Assembly: GCF_024206475.1 (NCBI RefSeq)
Contig: NZ_JAMBPR010000012.1
Coordinates: 183,207 to 247,206, forward strand
Reading direction: 5' to 3'
Source of the DNA: Paraburkholderia sp. CNPSo 3274
Lineage (GTDB): Bacteria > Pseudomonadota > Gammaproteobacteria > Burkholderiales > Burkholderiaceae
Length of the DNA stretch: 64,000 bases
Shown here one piece after another: positions 52,196 to 60,252 of this stretch. A program made the translations under genes and the position numbers. The notes under the pieces were generated by a model. That model was given only the letters and a program-made list of their open reading frames with translations, had not been told where the DNA came from and ran no database searches. Each line of letters opens with the position of its first letter. The stretch's first letter is position 1.

Positions 52196-53139
52196 CGACG
52201 AATCCTGCGCGTGGTGGGCTGCGGCGCACGCCAGCCGAGTTCCTGCGAAATCGCACGCGCCTCGCGCTGCACGACTGGAATCAGTTCGTCCATGCGCTCG
52301 AGCGGCATGTAGGGAATCGTGCTCGCCACCGAAAGCGCCGCCACGATCGCGCCAGAAGCGTCGCGCACGGGCGCCGCCACGCAGCGGATCGAAATTTCGT
52401 TCTCCTCCAGATCGAACGTGTACCCGCCCGCCGCGTAAGTCGCCATGCGCTTGAGGAAGGTATCGGGTTCGAGGCTGTGATCGGGACGAAAGCTCACGCC
52501 CGCGAGCGTGCGGCGCGACGCGTCGAACAGGTCGCGCCACGATTGCGGTGCGAGGTCGAGCATCATCGCCTTGCCGATGCCCGTGGACGCGAGCGGCATG
52601 CGGTGCCCCACGCGCGAGCGCATTTCGAGGCCCCGCTGGCCGGGAATCTTGTCGATATACAGCACGTCGTCGCCGTCGCGCACGCCGAGGTGGATCGTGT
52701 CGAGCGTTTCGTCGGCGAGCGCCTGCAGATGCGGGCGGGCAACGGCCGTGAGCGGCATCTGCTCGAGCGCGATGGTGCCGAGTTCGATGAGCTTCGGCCC
52801 GAGCAGGTAGCCGCCCTGCACCTGGCGCAGATAGCGCGCCTGCACGAGGCTCGAAACGAGGCGGTGCGTGGTGCTGCGCGTCGTGCCGAGCACCGCGCCG
52901 AACGAGCGCAGGTCGCGCACGCCGGCGGCCGCCGCTTCGAGGATCGCGAGGCCGCGCAGGAGCGTCTGGGTGCCGGCCTGCTGCATCGAGCCGTCGAGCA
53001 ACGTACTCGCGAGGCCGATTTCATCGGCGGCGGGGCGGCCTTTCGGCTGCGCTTGAGCGGAGGTTGCCGCGGCGTTTTGCACGGGCGCGGCCTCGTCGGG
53101 AAGGTTCGCGGCGAGTGTGGAAGACATCGCTTTATTCAT
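52192..53139 (-). CDS. IclR-family regulator of the sugar cluster
   Basis: 315 residues from ATG at 53139 (MNKAMSSTL; MSSTL at 53127 is possible). After a 60-residue Ala-rich lead, a winged helix covers about 60-120 (LLRGLAILEAAAAGVRDLRS, TTRSTTHRLVSSLVQARYLRQ). The IclR effector domain follows (about 130-300) with IHLGVRDGDDVLYIDKIPGQRGL and MPLASTGIGKAMM. First gene of the operon and translationally coupled to dgoK. Neither candidate start has a good Shine-Dalgarno. Confidence 0.92.
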   Translation of the reverse strand: MNKAMSSTLAANLPDEAAPVQNAAATSAQAQPKGRPAADEIGLASTLLDGSMQQAGTQTLLRGLAILEAAAAGVRDLRSFGAVLGTTRSTTHRLVSSLVQARYLRQVQGGYLLGPKLIELGTIALEQMPLTAVARPHLQALADETLDTIHLGVRDGDDVLYIDKIPGQRGLEMRSRVGHRMPLASTGIGKAMMLDLAPQSWRDLFDASRRTLAGVSFRPDHSLEPDTFLKRMATYAAGGYTFDLEENEISIRCVAAPVRDASGAIVAALSVASTIPYMPLERMDELIPVVQREARAISQELGWRAPQPTTRRIRR

Positions 53140-53180
53140 GGCGAGGGCGATGAAGGGAGACGATCGAAAGGCGCGTGCCG

Positions 53181-53291
53181 TCAGGCGGCGCGCGAACCGT
53201 GCTTCGGGAGACGGCCCGGCGCGCGGGCGGCCGGGGCTCGGACAGGTAGCGGCGGGCGGCGCGTGGCCGCGCAAAGCGCAGGCTGAAGCAT
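53181..53291 (-). CDS. Possible 36-residue leader ORF upstream of iclR
   Basis: ATG at 53291 preceded by AAAGGAG at good spacing, reading 36 codons rich in Arg, Pro and Ala, ending 41 bp before the regulator ATG. It lies inside the long leader implied by the promoter at 53410-53439. It could be a leader peptide or chance. No family match recognised. Confidence 0.25.
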   Translation of the reverse strand: MLQPALCAATRRPPLPVRAPAARAPGRLPKHGSRAA

Positions 53292-53409
53292 GGCGAACGT
53301 CTCCTTTGCTGTCCGGTTCGCTCCGCGTCTTGCGCGTGCGCCGGATTTATCTGGGTCTGCCGACGGTGTTTGCCGCGTAGTGGCAGTCGCGGCTTGTCGG
53401 ATGGACTGG

Positions 53410-53439
53410 ATTGTAGGCAGGTTTTTTCGAGTTCTCCAA
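53410..53439 (-). promoter_or_regulatory. Promoter of the iclR-dgoKA-sugar operon
   Basis: Minus-strand -35 TTGGAG (53434-53439), 18-bp spacer, -10 TACAAT (53410-53415). Transcription would start near 53403, about 265 nt before the iclR ATG. Confidence 0.6.
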
Positions 53440-53466
53440 TATGTGATTGGGTCGCTCATATATTGG
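53436..53466. promoter_or_regulatory. Inverted repeat CCAATAT-N17-ATATTGG, operator candidate
   Basis: CCAATAT (53436-53442) and ATATTGG (53460-53466) are perfect inverse copies 24 bp apart centre to centre. The repeat overlaps the -35 box of the operon promoter. An extra ATTGGG half-like element lies between them. Likely bound by the IclR protein. Confidence 0.5.
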
Positions 53467-53570
53467 GAAATTTGACCAACCATCCCGTATCGGCCGATCG
53501 GCTTAATGAGGGACGGAACCTGTTCTCGTCGAACTGCGCATCGCCGCCGCCCCTCGCGACGGCGGCACGC

Positions 53571-53605
53571 AAGAAAAAACGGCTGCCGGATAACTCCGGC
53601 AGCCG
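53571..53605 (-). terminator. Terminator after ridA
   Basis: CGGCTGCCGGA-TAAC-TCCGGCAGCCG (53580-53605) with an A-rich run at 53571-53579, which is a T-run on the minus strand. Confidence 0.92.
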
Positions 53606-53640
53606 CTTCCTGTCACGCAACGAGCAACCGCGCTGCGCCC

Positions 53641-54030
53641 TTACTTCCCGGCCGGCGCCTTGTAAGCCACGCAGTCGACTTCGACCTTGCAGTCCACCAC
53701 CATGCTCGACTGCACGCAAGCACGCGCCGGCGGATGCTCCCCGAAGTACTCGCGGAACACCTTGTTGAACGAGGTGAAGTCACGCGCGTCGTCGAGCCAC
53801 ACGCCGCAGCGCACCACGTGCTCCGCGCCATAGCCCGCTTCCTTCAGGATCGCGAAAAGATTCTGGATGGCCTTGTGCGACTGCTCGACGATACCGCCGC
53901 TGATCACCTCGCCGCCTTCCATCGGCGTTTGGCCGGAGACGTACAGCCAGCCGTCGGCTTCCACGGCACGCGCGAACGGCAGATGTTGTCCGCCCTGGCC
54001 CTTGCCGCCTTCCGCTCCAATTCGTTTCAT
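53641..54030 (-). CDS. RidA-family enamine/imine deaminase
   Basis: 129 residues, normal for the YjgF/YER057c/UK114 family. RidA proteins hydrolyse reactive 2-aminoacrylate and related imines released by PLP dehydratases. Seen: FARAVEADGWLYVSGQTPMEGGEV, the LFAILKEAGYGAEHVVRCGVWLDD helix, and the arginine motif PPARACVQSSMVVDCKVEVDCVAY. AAAGGAG site before the ATG. It is the last gene of a unit with D-aminoacylase and probably protects against by-products of the deaminase encoded across the divergent promoter. Confidence 0.92.
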   Translation of the reverse strand: MKRIGAEGGKGQGGQHLPFARAVEADGWLYVSGQTPMEGGEVISGGIVEQSHKAIQNLFAILKEAGYGAEHVVRCGVWLDDARDFTSFNKVFREYFGEHPPARACVQSSMVVDCKVEVDCVAYKAPAGK

Positions 54031-54114
54031 CGTTTGCTCCTTTGAGATCGTGCGGCGCGCGCAGCTTTTTGGGCCACGTGCGCCGGGTGTCGAAATTCGA
54101 TAGATAAAGCCTGC

Positions 54115-55596
54115 TTAAAAGGCATTCGCCGCCGCCTGCTCCTCGCGTTTGCCGCGCGCGACGAAGTGGCCCGCGCGCTCGCCCGTGGGTTGCCCGTCGC
54201 GGTACGAAAGCACGCCGTTCACCCACACCGCGTCGATGCCCTCTGCCACCTGCTGCGGCTTCTCGAAGGTCGCCGCGTCGCGCACGCGGGCGGGGTCGAA
54301 CAGCACGAGGTCGGCGTGCCAGCCCACATGCACCTCGCCGCGCTGCGAAAGACCGAAGCGCCGCGCCGAAAGGCCTGTCATCTTGCGTACGGCTTCTTCG
54401 AGCGGCAGCAAGGCCGCGTCGCGCGCGTAGTGCCCGAGCACGCGCGGAAAGGCGCCCCACAGGCGCGGATGCGGCAGCGGATCGTTGGGCAGTCCATCCG
54501 AGCCGACCATGGTGGCCGGATGCGAAAGAATGCGGCGCACGTCGTCTTCGGACATGTTGTGGTACACGGCGCCCGCCGGCTGCAGACGCTTGCCTGCTTC
54601 CTGCTGCGAAACGCCCCACTCGGCCGCGATGTCCTTGATGAGCTTGCCCGCCTGCTCCGGGTGCGGCGTGGACCACGTAATCGTGATGTCGATGTCGCCC
54701 GTCACCTGCTTGAGATCCAGCGTCGAAGAGCTGCGGCTATACGGATAGCAGTCGCAACCGACCGGCTGATACTTGCGCGCGCTTTCGAGCGACGCGAGTA
54801 CCTCCGTGCTGCGCCCCCAGTTGGAAGGGCCCGCGCACTTCAGATGCGAGATCACCACCGGCACGCGCGCATGCTGGCCGATGTGGTACGCCTCATTCAT
54901 CGCTTCGAGGATCGCGTCGAACTCCGTGCGCATGTGCGTCGTGTAGAGCGCGCCGGCGGCGGCGAGCGGCTGGGCAAGCGAGGCAACCTCTTCGGTCGAT
55001 GCCTCGAACGCCGAGCCGTACGCGAGGCCCGTGGAAAGGCCGAGCGCGCCGTGCGCGAGCGCGTCTTCGAGCTGCGCGCGCATCGCCGCGATCTCGTCGC
55101 CGGTGGCGGCGCGCTTCAGGTCGCTCATGTGATTGTTGCGCAGCGCCGTATGGCCGATCAGCGCGCCCACGTTCACGGCGGGCCGCGCCGCGTTTACCGC
55201 GTCGACGTATGCAGAGAAAGTCGGATAGCTGAACGCGTCGCGCTCGCCGAGCAGGTTCATCGGATCGGGGGGATCGCCCTTGAGCGTCACCGGCGACGCG
55301 CTGATCCCGCAGTTGCCGACCACCACGGTCGTCACGCCCTGGCTGATCTTCGGCAGCATCTGGGGGGCACGGATCACGTGCGTGTCGTCGTGCGTATGGA
55401 CGTCGATGAAACCCGGCGCGAGCGCGCGCCCATTGGCCTCGATCACCTCTTCCGCAAGCCAGTTCGACAGGTTGCCGATCGCGACGATGTGTCCGTCGCG
55501 CAGCGCGACGTCGCGCTCGACGGGCGCCGCGCCGGTGCCGTCGTAAAGCATGGCGCCGACGATCAGCGTGTCGGCGGCTTCGGGGTGCGAATGCAT
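54115..55596 (-). CDS. N-acyl-D-amino-acid deacylase (D-aminoacylase)
   Basis: 493 residues from ATG at 55596 (MHSHPEAADTLIVGAMLYDGTG), chosen for GAGGAGACGCG upstream; a GTG at 55626 overlaps the regulator stop. Amidohydrolase-fold zinc enzyme: APGFIDVHTHDDTHV (metal histidines), GVTTVVVGNCGISASP, THMRTEFDAILEA, VVISHLKCAG and the late aspartate in MVGSDGLPNDPLPHPRLWG. It frees D-amino acids from N-acyl derivatives. Sits between ridA and the RpiR regulator, 22 bp after the latter. Confidence 0.93.
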   Translation of the reverse strand: MHSHPEAADTLIVGAMLYDGTGAAPVERDVALRDGHIVAIGNLSNWLAEEVIEANGRALAPGFIDVHTHDDTHVIRAPQMLPKISQGVTTVVVGNCGISASPVTLKGDPPDPMNLLGERDAFSYPTFSAYVDAVNAARPAVNVGALIGHTALRNNHMSDLKRAATGDEIAAMRAQLEDALAHGALGLSTGLAYGSAFEASTEEVASLAQPLAAAGALYTTHMRTEFDAILEAMNEAYHIGQHARVPVVISHLKCAGPSNWGRSTEVLASLESARKYQPVGCDCYPYSRSSSTLDLKQVTGDIDITITWSTPHPEQAGKLIKDIAAEWGVSQQEAGKRLQPAGAVYHNMSEDDVRRILSHPATMVGSDGLPNDPLPHPRLWGAFPRVLGHYARDAALLPLEEAVRKMTGLSARRFGLSQRGEVHVGWHADLVLFDPARVRDAATFEKPQQVAEGIDAVWVNGVLSYRDGQPTGERAGHFVARGKREEQAAANAF

Positions 55597-55618
55597 ACGC
55601 GTCTCCTCAGGATGGCTC

Positions 55619-56551
55619 TTAGTCACCGAGCGGCTGGCGTTCGCCGCCGCCGCGATGCGCGTCTAGCGTGTGCTTCATGCGGCGCAGCAACTCACGGCTT
55701 GCCTCGGGTTGCGCGAGCGCCAGCTCGGTCACGAGCACGTCGAGTGCCATCATCATCGCGTAACGCGACGACGATGGCTTGTAGATGAAATCGGTCTCGC
55801 TCGCGACGATCGGCACGAGCCAGTCGGCGAGCGCGGCGAGCGGCGAGGCCGGCGCGGTGAGCGCGACGAGCTTCGCGCCGTAGTCGCGCGCGATGCGACA
55901 CGCATCGACGAGTTCGGGCACGCGCCCTGTTACGGAAAGCGCGACGACCACGTCTTCGGGCGAGAGCGTGCTCGCCACCATGCGCTGCAGCAAGCTGTCC
56001 TGGTACGAAGCCACCGGACGGCCAAGGCGCACCAGGCGAAAGCGCATTTCGTCGGCGAGCGCGCTCGAGCCGCCGCCCATGCCGAACACGTAGATCATGC
56101 GGGCCTGCGCCAACGTCGCGGCGGCTTGCACAAGCGGCGCCTGGCAGAGCAGTTCGTGGTTGCGCGCGAGCGCCGTGTGAATTTGGTCGTAGACGCGCGT
56201 GGCGAGCGGTTCGGCTTCGCCATTGGCGTCGGCGGCGCGCGGCTTGCCTTCACCTTCGGAGGCGCCCGCGCGGCCGCCGCGCAGGAAGCGATCGCCCACA
56301 GCGGCCGCCTGCGCGAGCCGCAGCTTGAGTTCGCGCACGTCGTGGCAGCCCACCGCCTTCGCGAAGCGCGTGACGGAGGCGACGCTCACGCCCGCACGCT
56401 GCGCCAGTTCGCCAATGCTCGCACGCGCGGCGCGGGCAAGATCGTCGAGAATTAGCGCGGCCACGTCGCGCTCGGCCGGACGCAGTTCGGGCACGCATTG
56501 CGCAATACGCGCGACGATGTCGAAGCGGGCCGGATCGGCGGCGGTGTTCAT
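55619..56551 (-). CDS. MurR/RpiR-family regulator of the D-amino-acid module
   Basis: 310 residues from ATG at 56551. HTH_6 domain about 1-80 (LRPAERDVAALILDDLARAARASIGELAQRAGVSVASVTRFAKAVGCHDVRELKLRL), a variable linker, then a SIS domain (about 130-270) with VFGMGGGSSALADEMRFRL and VVALSVTGRVPELVDA. RpiR regulators usually sense sugar phosphates, so control of amino-acid genes would be a departure, though this linkage with D-aminoacylase is known in related bacteria. First gene of the minus-strand unit. Confidence 0.9.
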   Translation of the reverse strand: MNTAADPARFDIVARIAQCVPELRPAERDVAALILDDLARAARASIGELAQRAGVSVASVTRFAKAVGCHDVRELKLRLAQAAAVGDRFLRGGRAGASEGEGKPRAADANGEAEPLATRVYDQIHTALARNHELLCQAPLVQAAATLAQARMIYVFGMGGGSSALADEMRFRLVRLGRPVASYQDSLLQRMVASTLSPEDVVVALSVTGRVPELVDACRIARDYGAKLVALTAPASPLAALADWLVPIVASETDFIYKPSSSRYAMMMALDVLVTELALAQPEASRELLRRMKHTLDAHRGGGERQPLGD

Positions 56552-56562
56552 TGCAGGGAGTC

Positions 56563-56577
56563 TGTTAATAAATAACA
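56563..56577. promoter_or_regulatory. Operator candidate TGTTA-N5-TAACA
   Basis: Perfect inverted repeat TGTTA-ATAAA-TAACA, 12 bp upstream of the RpiR start and just before the divergent promoter. Its form is similar to the TGTA-N7-TACA site of the HexR gene in this window, also an RpiR-family protein. Confidence 0.6.
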
Positions 56578-56578
56578 A

Positions 56579-56608
56579 TTCACGAAGCGATGTTACTTTG
56601 TGTACTAT
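56579..56608 (+). promoter_or_regulatory. Promoter of the amino-acid deaminase gene
   Basis: -35 TTCACG (56579-56584), 18-bp spacer, -10 TACTAT (56603-56608), close to the TGTTA-N5-TAACA palindrome. Confidence 0.5.
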
Positions 56609-56678
56609 CTCCGAGTCAACGCCGGTTCGTCGGACTCCGGCGTAGCTGGGACGCATGAAGCATATGGAGCGAAGGGAA

Positions 56679-57959
56679 ATGAAAGTTACAAACTATCAGA
56701 GTGCAACGATCGACCCGAACAGCAAGGGCCTTGGCAACGTACCGGGCGCGAGCGTGCCGCTCGGGGACGCTGGGCGCCTCGAATGGAATTTACTCGAAGA
56801 GGACGTGAGCCTGCCCGCTGCGGTGCTTTATGCCGACCGCGTCGAGCACAACCTCAAGTGGATGCAGGACTTCGTTACGCGCTATGGCGTGAAGCTCGCG
56901 CCGCACGGCAAGACGACGATGGCGCCGCAGCTCTTTCGCCGCCAGATCGAAACCGGCGCGTGGGGCATCACGCTCGCCACGGCGCACCAGACGCGCGCCG
57001 CCTACCGCGGCGGCATCTCGCGCGTGTTGATGGCGAACCAGCTCGTGGGCCGCCACAACATGGCGATCATCGCCGAGCTGCTCAGCGACGCGAGCTTCGA
57101 GTTCTTCTGCCTCGTCGATTCGGTGGAAGGCGTAGAGCACCTGGGCGAGTTCTTCCGCGCGTCGGGCCGCACGCTGCAGGTGCTGCTCGAACTGGGCGTG
57201 CCGCGCGGCCGCACAGGCGTGCGCGACACCGACACGCGCAATGCCGTGCTCGCGGCGATCGCGCGCTATCCCGACTCGCTCAAGCTAGCGGGCGTGGAGA
57301 TCTACGAGGGCATCCTCAAGGAAGAAAGCGAAGTGCGCACCTTCCTGCGCGACGCACTGAACGTCACCCAGGAACTGGTCGCCGCTGGCCGCTTCGCGCG
57401 CACGCCTGCGCTGCTTTCGGGCGCGGGCTCAGCCTGGTACGACATCGTCGCGGAAGAGTTCGCGCCGGCCACCCAGGCGGGCACGATCGACGTGGTGCTG
57501 CGCCCCGGCTGCTACGTGACGCACGACGTGGGCGTCTACAAGCAAGCTCAGTCGCAGATCCTCACGCGCAACCCCGTGGCGCGCGAGATGGGCGTGGCGC
57601 TCCTGCCCGCGCTGCAGCTCTGGGCCTACGTGCAGTCGATTCCGGAGCCTGGCCGCGCCATCATCGGCTTCGGCAAGCGCGACGCCGCGTTCGACGCGGG
57701 CTTTCCGGAGCCGTCGCGCCACTATCGCCCTGCGAACGGCGGCGCGCCGCGCGAAGTGGCGACAAGCGAAGGCTGGGAAGTGTTCCAGATGATGGATCAG
57801 CACGCCTACTTGAAAATTCCGGCGGGCGCGGACCTCAAGGTCGGCGACATGATCGCGTTCGACATCTCGCACCCCTGCCTCACGTTCGACAAGTGGCGTC
57901 AGGTGCTGATGGTCGATGCGAAATATCGCGTGACGGAAGTGATCGAGACGTTCTTCTGA
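56679..57959 (+). CDS. PLP-dependent amino-acid deaminase (DSD1/D-threonine aldolase-like)
   Basis: 426 residues from ATG at 56679 (MKVTNYQSATIDP); ATGs at 56655 and 56664 are possible. Fold-type III PLP protein like eukaryotic D-serine dehydratase and D-threonine aldolase. PAAVLYADRVEHNLKWMQ and KLAPHGKTTMAPQLF contain the PLP lysine (K78). The C-terminal metal-site segment includes FDISHPCLTFDKWR (His and Cys). It would deaminate D-amino acids such as D-serine to oxo acids, giving enamine intermediates that the nearby RidA can hydrolyse. Exact substrate inferred. Confidence 0.87.
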   Translation: MKVTNYQSATIDPNSKGLGNVPGASVPLGDAGRLEWNLLEEDVSLPAAVLYADRVEHNLKWMQDFVTRYGVKLAPHGKTTMAPQLFRRQIETGAWGITLATAHQTRAAYRGGISRVLMANQLVGRHNMAIIAELLSDASFEFFCLVDSVEGVEHLGEFFRASGRTLQVLLELGVPRGRTGVRDTDTRNAVLAAIARYPDSLKLAGVEIYEGILKEESEVRTFLRDALNVTQELVAAGRFARTPALLSGAGSAWYDIVAEEFAPATQAGTIDVVLRPGCYVTHDVGVYKQAQSQILTRNPVAREMGVALLPALQLWAYVQSIPEPGRAIIGFGKRDAAFDAGFPEPSRHYRPANGGAPREVATSEGWEVFQMMDQHAYLKIPAGADLKVGDMIAFDISHPCLTFDKWRQVLMVDAKYRVTEVIETFF

Positions 57960-57982
57960 GCGCGGCGTACATCGGCGCAGGC

Positions 57983-58459
57983 TTAGCCCGCTTCGGGCTC
58001 GGCCACCTTAGCCCGAGCGAGCGCAGCCGCCGCCGTGGCCGCCTCGCCGATGCGCGCCTCCATCATCCCCAACGCGCCCGATAGCGCCGCGAGCGCGTCG
58101 TCGGGCAGCGACATCGTCACGTTCAGGAACGCGTTGCGGCGCGGCAGGCCCTCTTCGATCACGGCGCGGCCGGTGTCGGACAGTGTCACGTTGGTGATGC
58201 GGTTGTCGCGCTCGTCGGCGCGGCGCGCGATCCAGCCGAGCGCCTCCAGCGCCTTCAATTGCCGAGTGAGGGCGCCCGGGTCCACGCGCAGCCGCTCGAC
58301 GAGCCGCTTTTGCGAGGACTCGCCGTCCTGCTCGTACAGCGCGAGCAGAATGCGCCAGCGCGGCAGCGGATGCCCGACCTGCGCCTCGAACGCCGACATG
58401 AATGCCCGGTAGGTCCGTCCAAACTGCTGCACGATGGCAATGCGATCCTGAATTTCCAT
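57983..58459 (-). CDS. MarR-family regulator next to the efflux pump
   Basis: 158 residues from ATG at 58459 (MEIQDRIAIVQQ), preceded by AGGAAAA; an ATG at 58483 lacks a ribosome site. MarR winged helix: HPLPRWRILLALYEQDGESSQKRLVERLRVDPGALTRQLKALEALGWIARRADERDNRITNVTLSDTG, with the wing arginine/aspartate pattern. Lies 75 bp downstream of the MFS pump, same strand, so pump and repressor share a transcript. Confidence 0.92.
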   Translation of the reverse strand: MEIQDRIAIVQQFGRTYRAFMSAFEAQVGHPLPRWRILLALYEQDGESSQKRLVERLRVDPGALTRQLKALEALGWIARRADERDNRITNVTLSDTGRAVIEEGLPRRNAFLNVTMSLPDDALAALSGALGMMEARIGEAATAAAALARAKVAEPEAG

Positions 58460-58534
58460 GCTTTGTTTTCCTGCCGGCTTCATTGCGGCGCGTTTGCGGG
58501 CTTCAGTGCCGGTATCCGCTACGGGCGGAAGGTC

Positions 58535-60130
58535 TCAATCCGCGTGAATCACGGGCTCCACCTTGCGCTGCAGCTTGACCGGCGGCACGCGCCGGGTTTG
58601 CCAGACCGACACCACCGCGATCGCCGCCGCCACGGCAATGCCCAGGTGAATCGCGCCCACGAGCGCCTCGCGCGCGGCTTCGAGCAGCGGCGCGCCATTA
58701 TGCCCGGCGTGCGCGAGATCGGCGATCAGCGAAGCCTGCGCGTCCCGGTTGATGAGGATCTGCGGGTCGGCAAGTTGCGGCAGCCAGTGCGTGGCGTGAT
58801 CGGCGTCCAGCGCACGTTGCACGCCGCTCGAGTAAAGCTGCGTGACCATCGTGCCGGTGAGCGCCGTGCCGATCATGCCGCCGATCATCCGCAGCGACTG
58901 CAGCAGCGCCGTGGCGATGCCCAGATGCTCGCGCCCCGCGGTCTGCTGCGCGAACACGGTGAGGTTCGGCATGACGAAGCCAAGGCCGATACCAGCCACG
59001 ATCATGACCGCCATGAGCAGGCCGCGCGGCGTGCTGCGCGTAGCGAGCGCCACTGCGAAGCAGGCAACCGCGAGCATCGCGAAGCCGATGTAGAGCATCA
59101 GGTTCGGATTGCGGATGCGCGAGACGATGCGCCCGTTCGCGATACTGCCGATCGTAATGAACACCACGAGCGGCGTGATGACGACGCCCGCTTCCTTCGG
59201 CGTCATGCCGAAGCCGCCCTGGAACAGGAGCGGCGCGTAGAACAGCAGCGAAAACATCGTGAAGCCGCCCAGCACGGCGAGCGTGAAAAGCGCATTCAGA
59301 CTCGCGTTGCGGAACATGTCGACGGGCAGGATGGCCTGCGGGCAGCGCCGCTCCCATTGCCAGAGCACCCAGCCGGCCGCCAGCGCGAGGGCGAGCAGGC
59401 CGATGGCCGAAGCGCTGAGACCGTGTCCCGGCAGACGCTCCACGAAAAGCTGCAGGCTGCCGAGCGCGACCGCAATGAGGAGCGCGCCTGGCCAGTCGAG
59501 CCGCATGCGCGCCTCGTGCGCGACGTGGCGCAGATGCGGCAGATACTTCCAGACGAAAAACAGCGAAAGCAGGCCGACGGGCAGATTCACGTAAAACACG
59601 GAACGCCAGCCGTAGTACTGCGTGAGAAAGCCGCCGAGCGACGGCCCGATCGCGTTGGCGATACCGAATGCGGAACTCATGAGCACCTGCCAGCGCAGGC
59701 GCACGACGGAATCGGGGAAGAGATCGGGAATGCAGGCGAACGCCGTGCCGACCAGCATGCCGCCGCCGATGCCTTGCAGCCCGCGCGCGATCACGAGGAA
59801 CAGCATGCTGTTGGCCGCTCCGCACAGCACGGAAGCGGCGGTGAAAACGACGATCGACGCGATCACGAACGGCTTGCGCCCGTAATAGTCGCCGAGCCGC
59901 CCGAAAATGGGGACGGTGATGACCGAAGTGAGCAGATAGGACGTGGCGACCCACGCGTAAAGCTCGAAGCCGCGCAGTTCGGAGACGATGGTCGGCAGCG
60001 CGGTGCCCACGACGGTCTGGTCGAGCGCGACGAGCATCGTCACGAACGAGACGCCGAGCATCGCGAGCAGCGACTCCCGGAACGGCAGAACCTGCCCGCT
60101 CGAATGTTGGGCAGCGGTATGAACGGCCAT
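58535..60130 (-). CDS. MFS multidrug efflux pump, DHA2 (EmrB/QacA) family
   Basis: 531 residues from ATG at 60130; a TTG at 60160 would add ten residues but starts inside the palindrome. About 14 transmembrane segments. DHA2 motifs: LDQTVVGTALPTIVSEL (motif D1-like), GRLGDYYGRKPF (motif A) and the motif-C-like AIGPSLGGFLTQYYGWRSVFYVNLPVG. Drug:H+ antiporter in the inner membrane; no membrane fusion partner (EmrA) is adjacent. Divergent from the EcsC gene. Confidence 0.92.
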   Translation of the reverse strand: MAVHTAAQHSSGQVLPFRESLLAMLGVSFVTMLVALDQTVVGTALPTIVSELRGFELYAWVATSYLLTSVITVPIFGRLGDYYGRKPFVIASIVVFTAASVLCGAANSMLFLVIARGLQGIGGGMLVGTAFACIPDLFPDSVVRLRWQVLMSSAFGIANAIGPSLGGFLTQYYGWRSVFYVNLPVGLLSLFFVWKYLPHLRHVAHEARMRLDWPGALLIAVALGSLQLFVERLPGHGLSASAIGLLALALAAGWVLWQWERRCPQAILPVDMFRNASLNALFTLAVLGGFTMFSLLFYAPLLFQGGFGMTPKEAGVVITPLVVFITIGSIANGRIVSRIRNPNLMLYIGFAMLAVACFAVALATRSTPRGLLMAVMIVAGIGLGFVMPNLTVFAQQTAGREHLGIATALLQSLRMIGGMIGTALTGTMVTQLYSSGVQRALDADHATHWLPQLADPQILINRDAQASLIADLAHAGHNGAPLLEAAREALVGAIHLGIAVAAAIAVVSVWQTRRVPPVKLQRKVEPVIHAD

Positions 60131-60148
60131 TTTTTGATCCAGCAACGA

Positions 60149-60160
60149 TTGACGCGTCAA
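60149..60160. promoter_or_regulatory. Perfect palindrome TTGACGCGTCAA, MarR operator candidate
   Basis: 12-bp perfect palindrome, 19 bp before the pump ATG and just downstream of a minus-strand -10 TATGAT (60170-60175). Location fits autorepression of the pump-marR unit. Confidence 0.6.
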
Positions 60161-60252
60161 GGATTGATCATCATAGCACGGCGCGATCCACTACACTGGG
60201 GCGTCGAACGGCGGCGACGCCCCGCCGTCGTTGCTGAAAATCCGGGAGCGCA

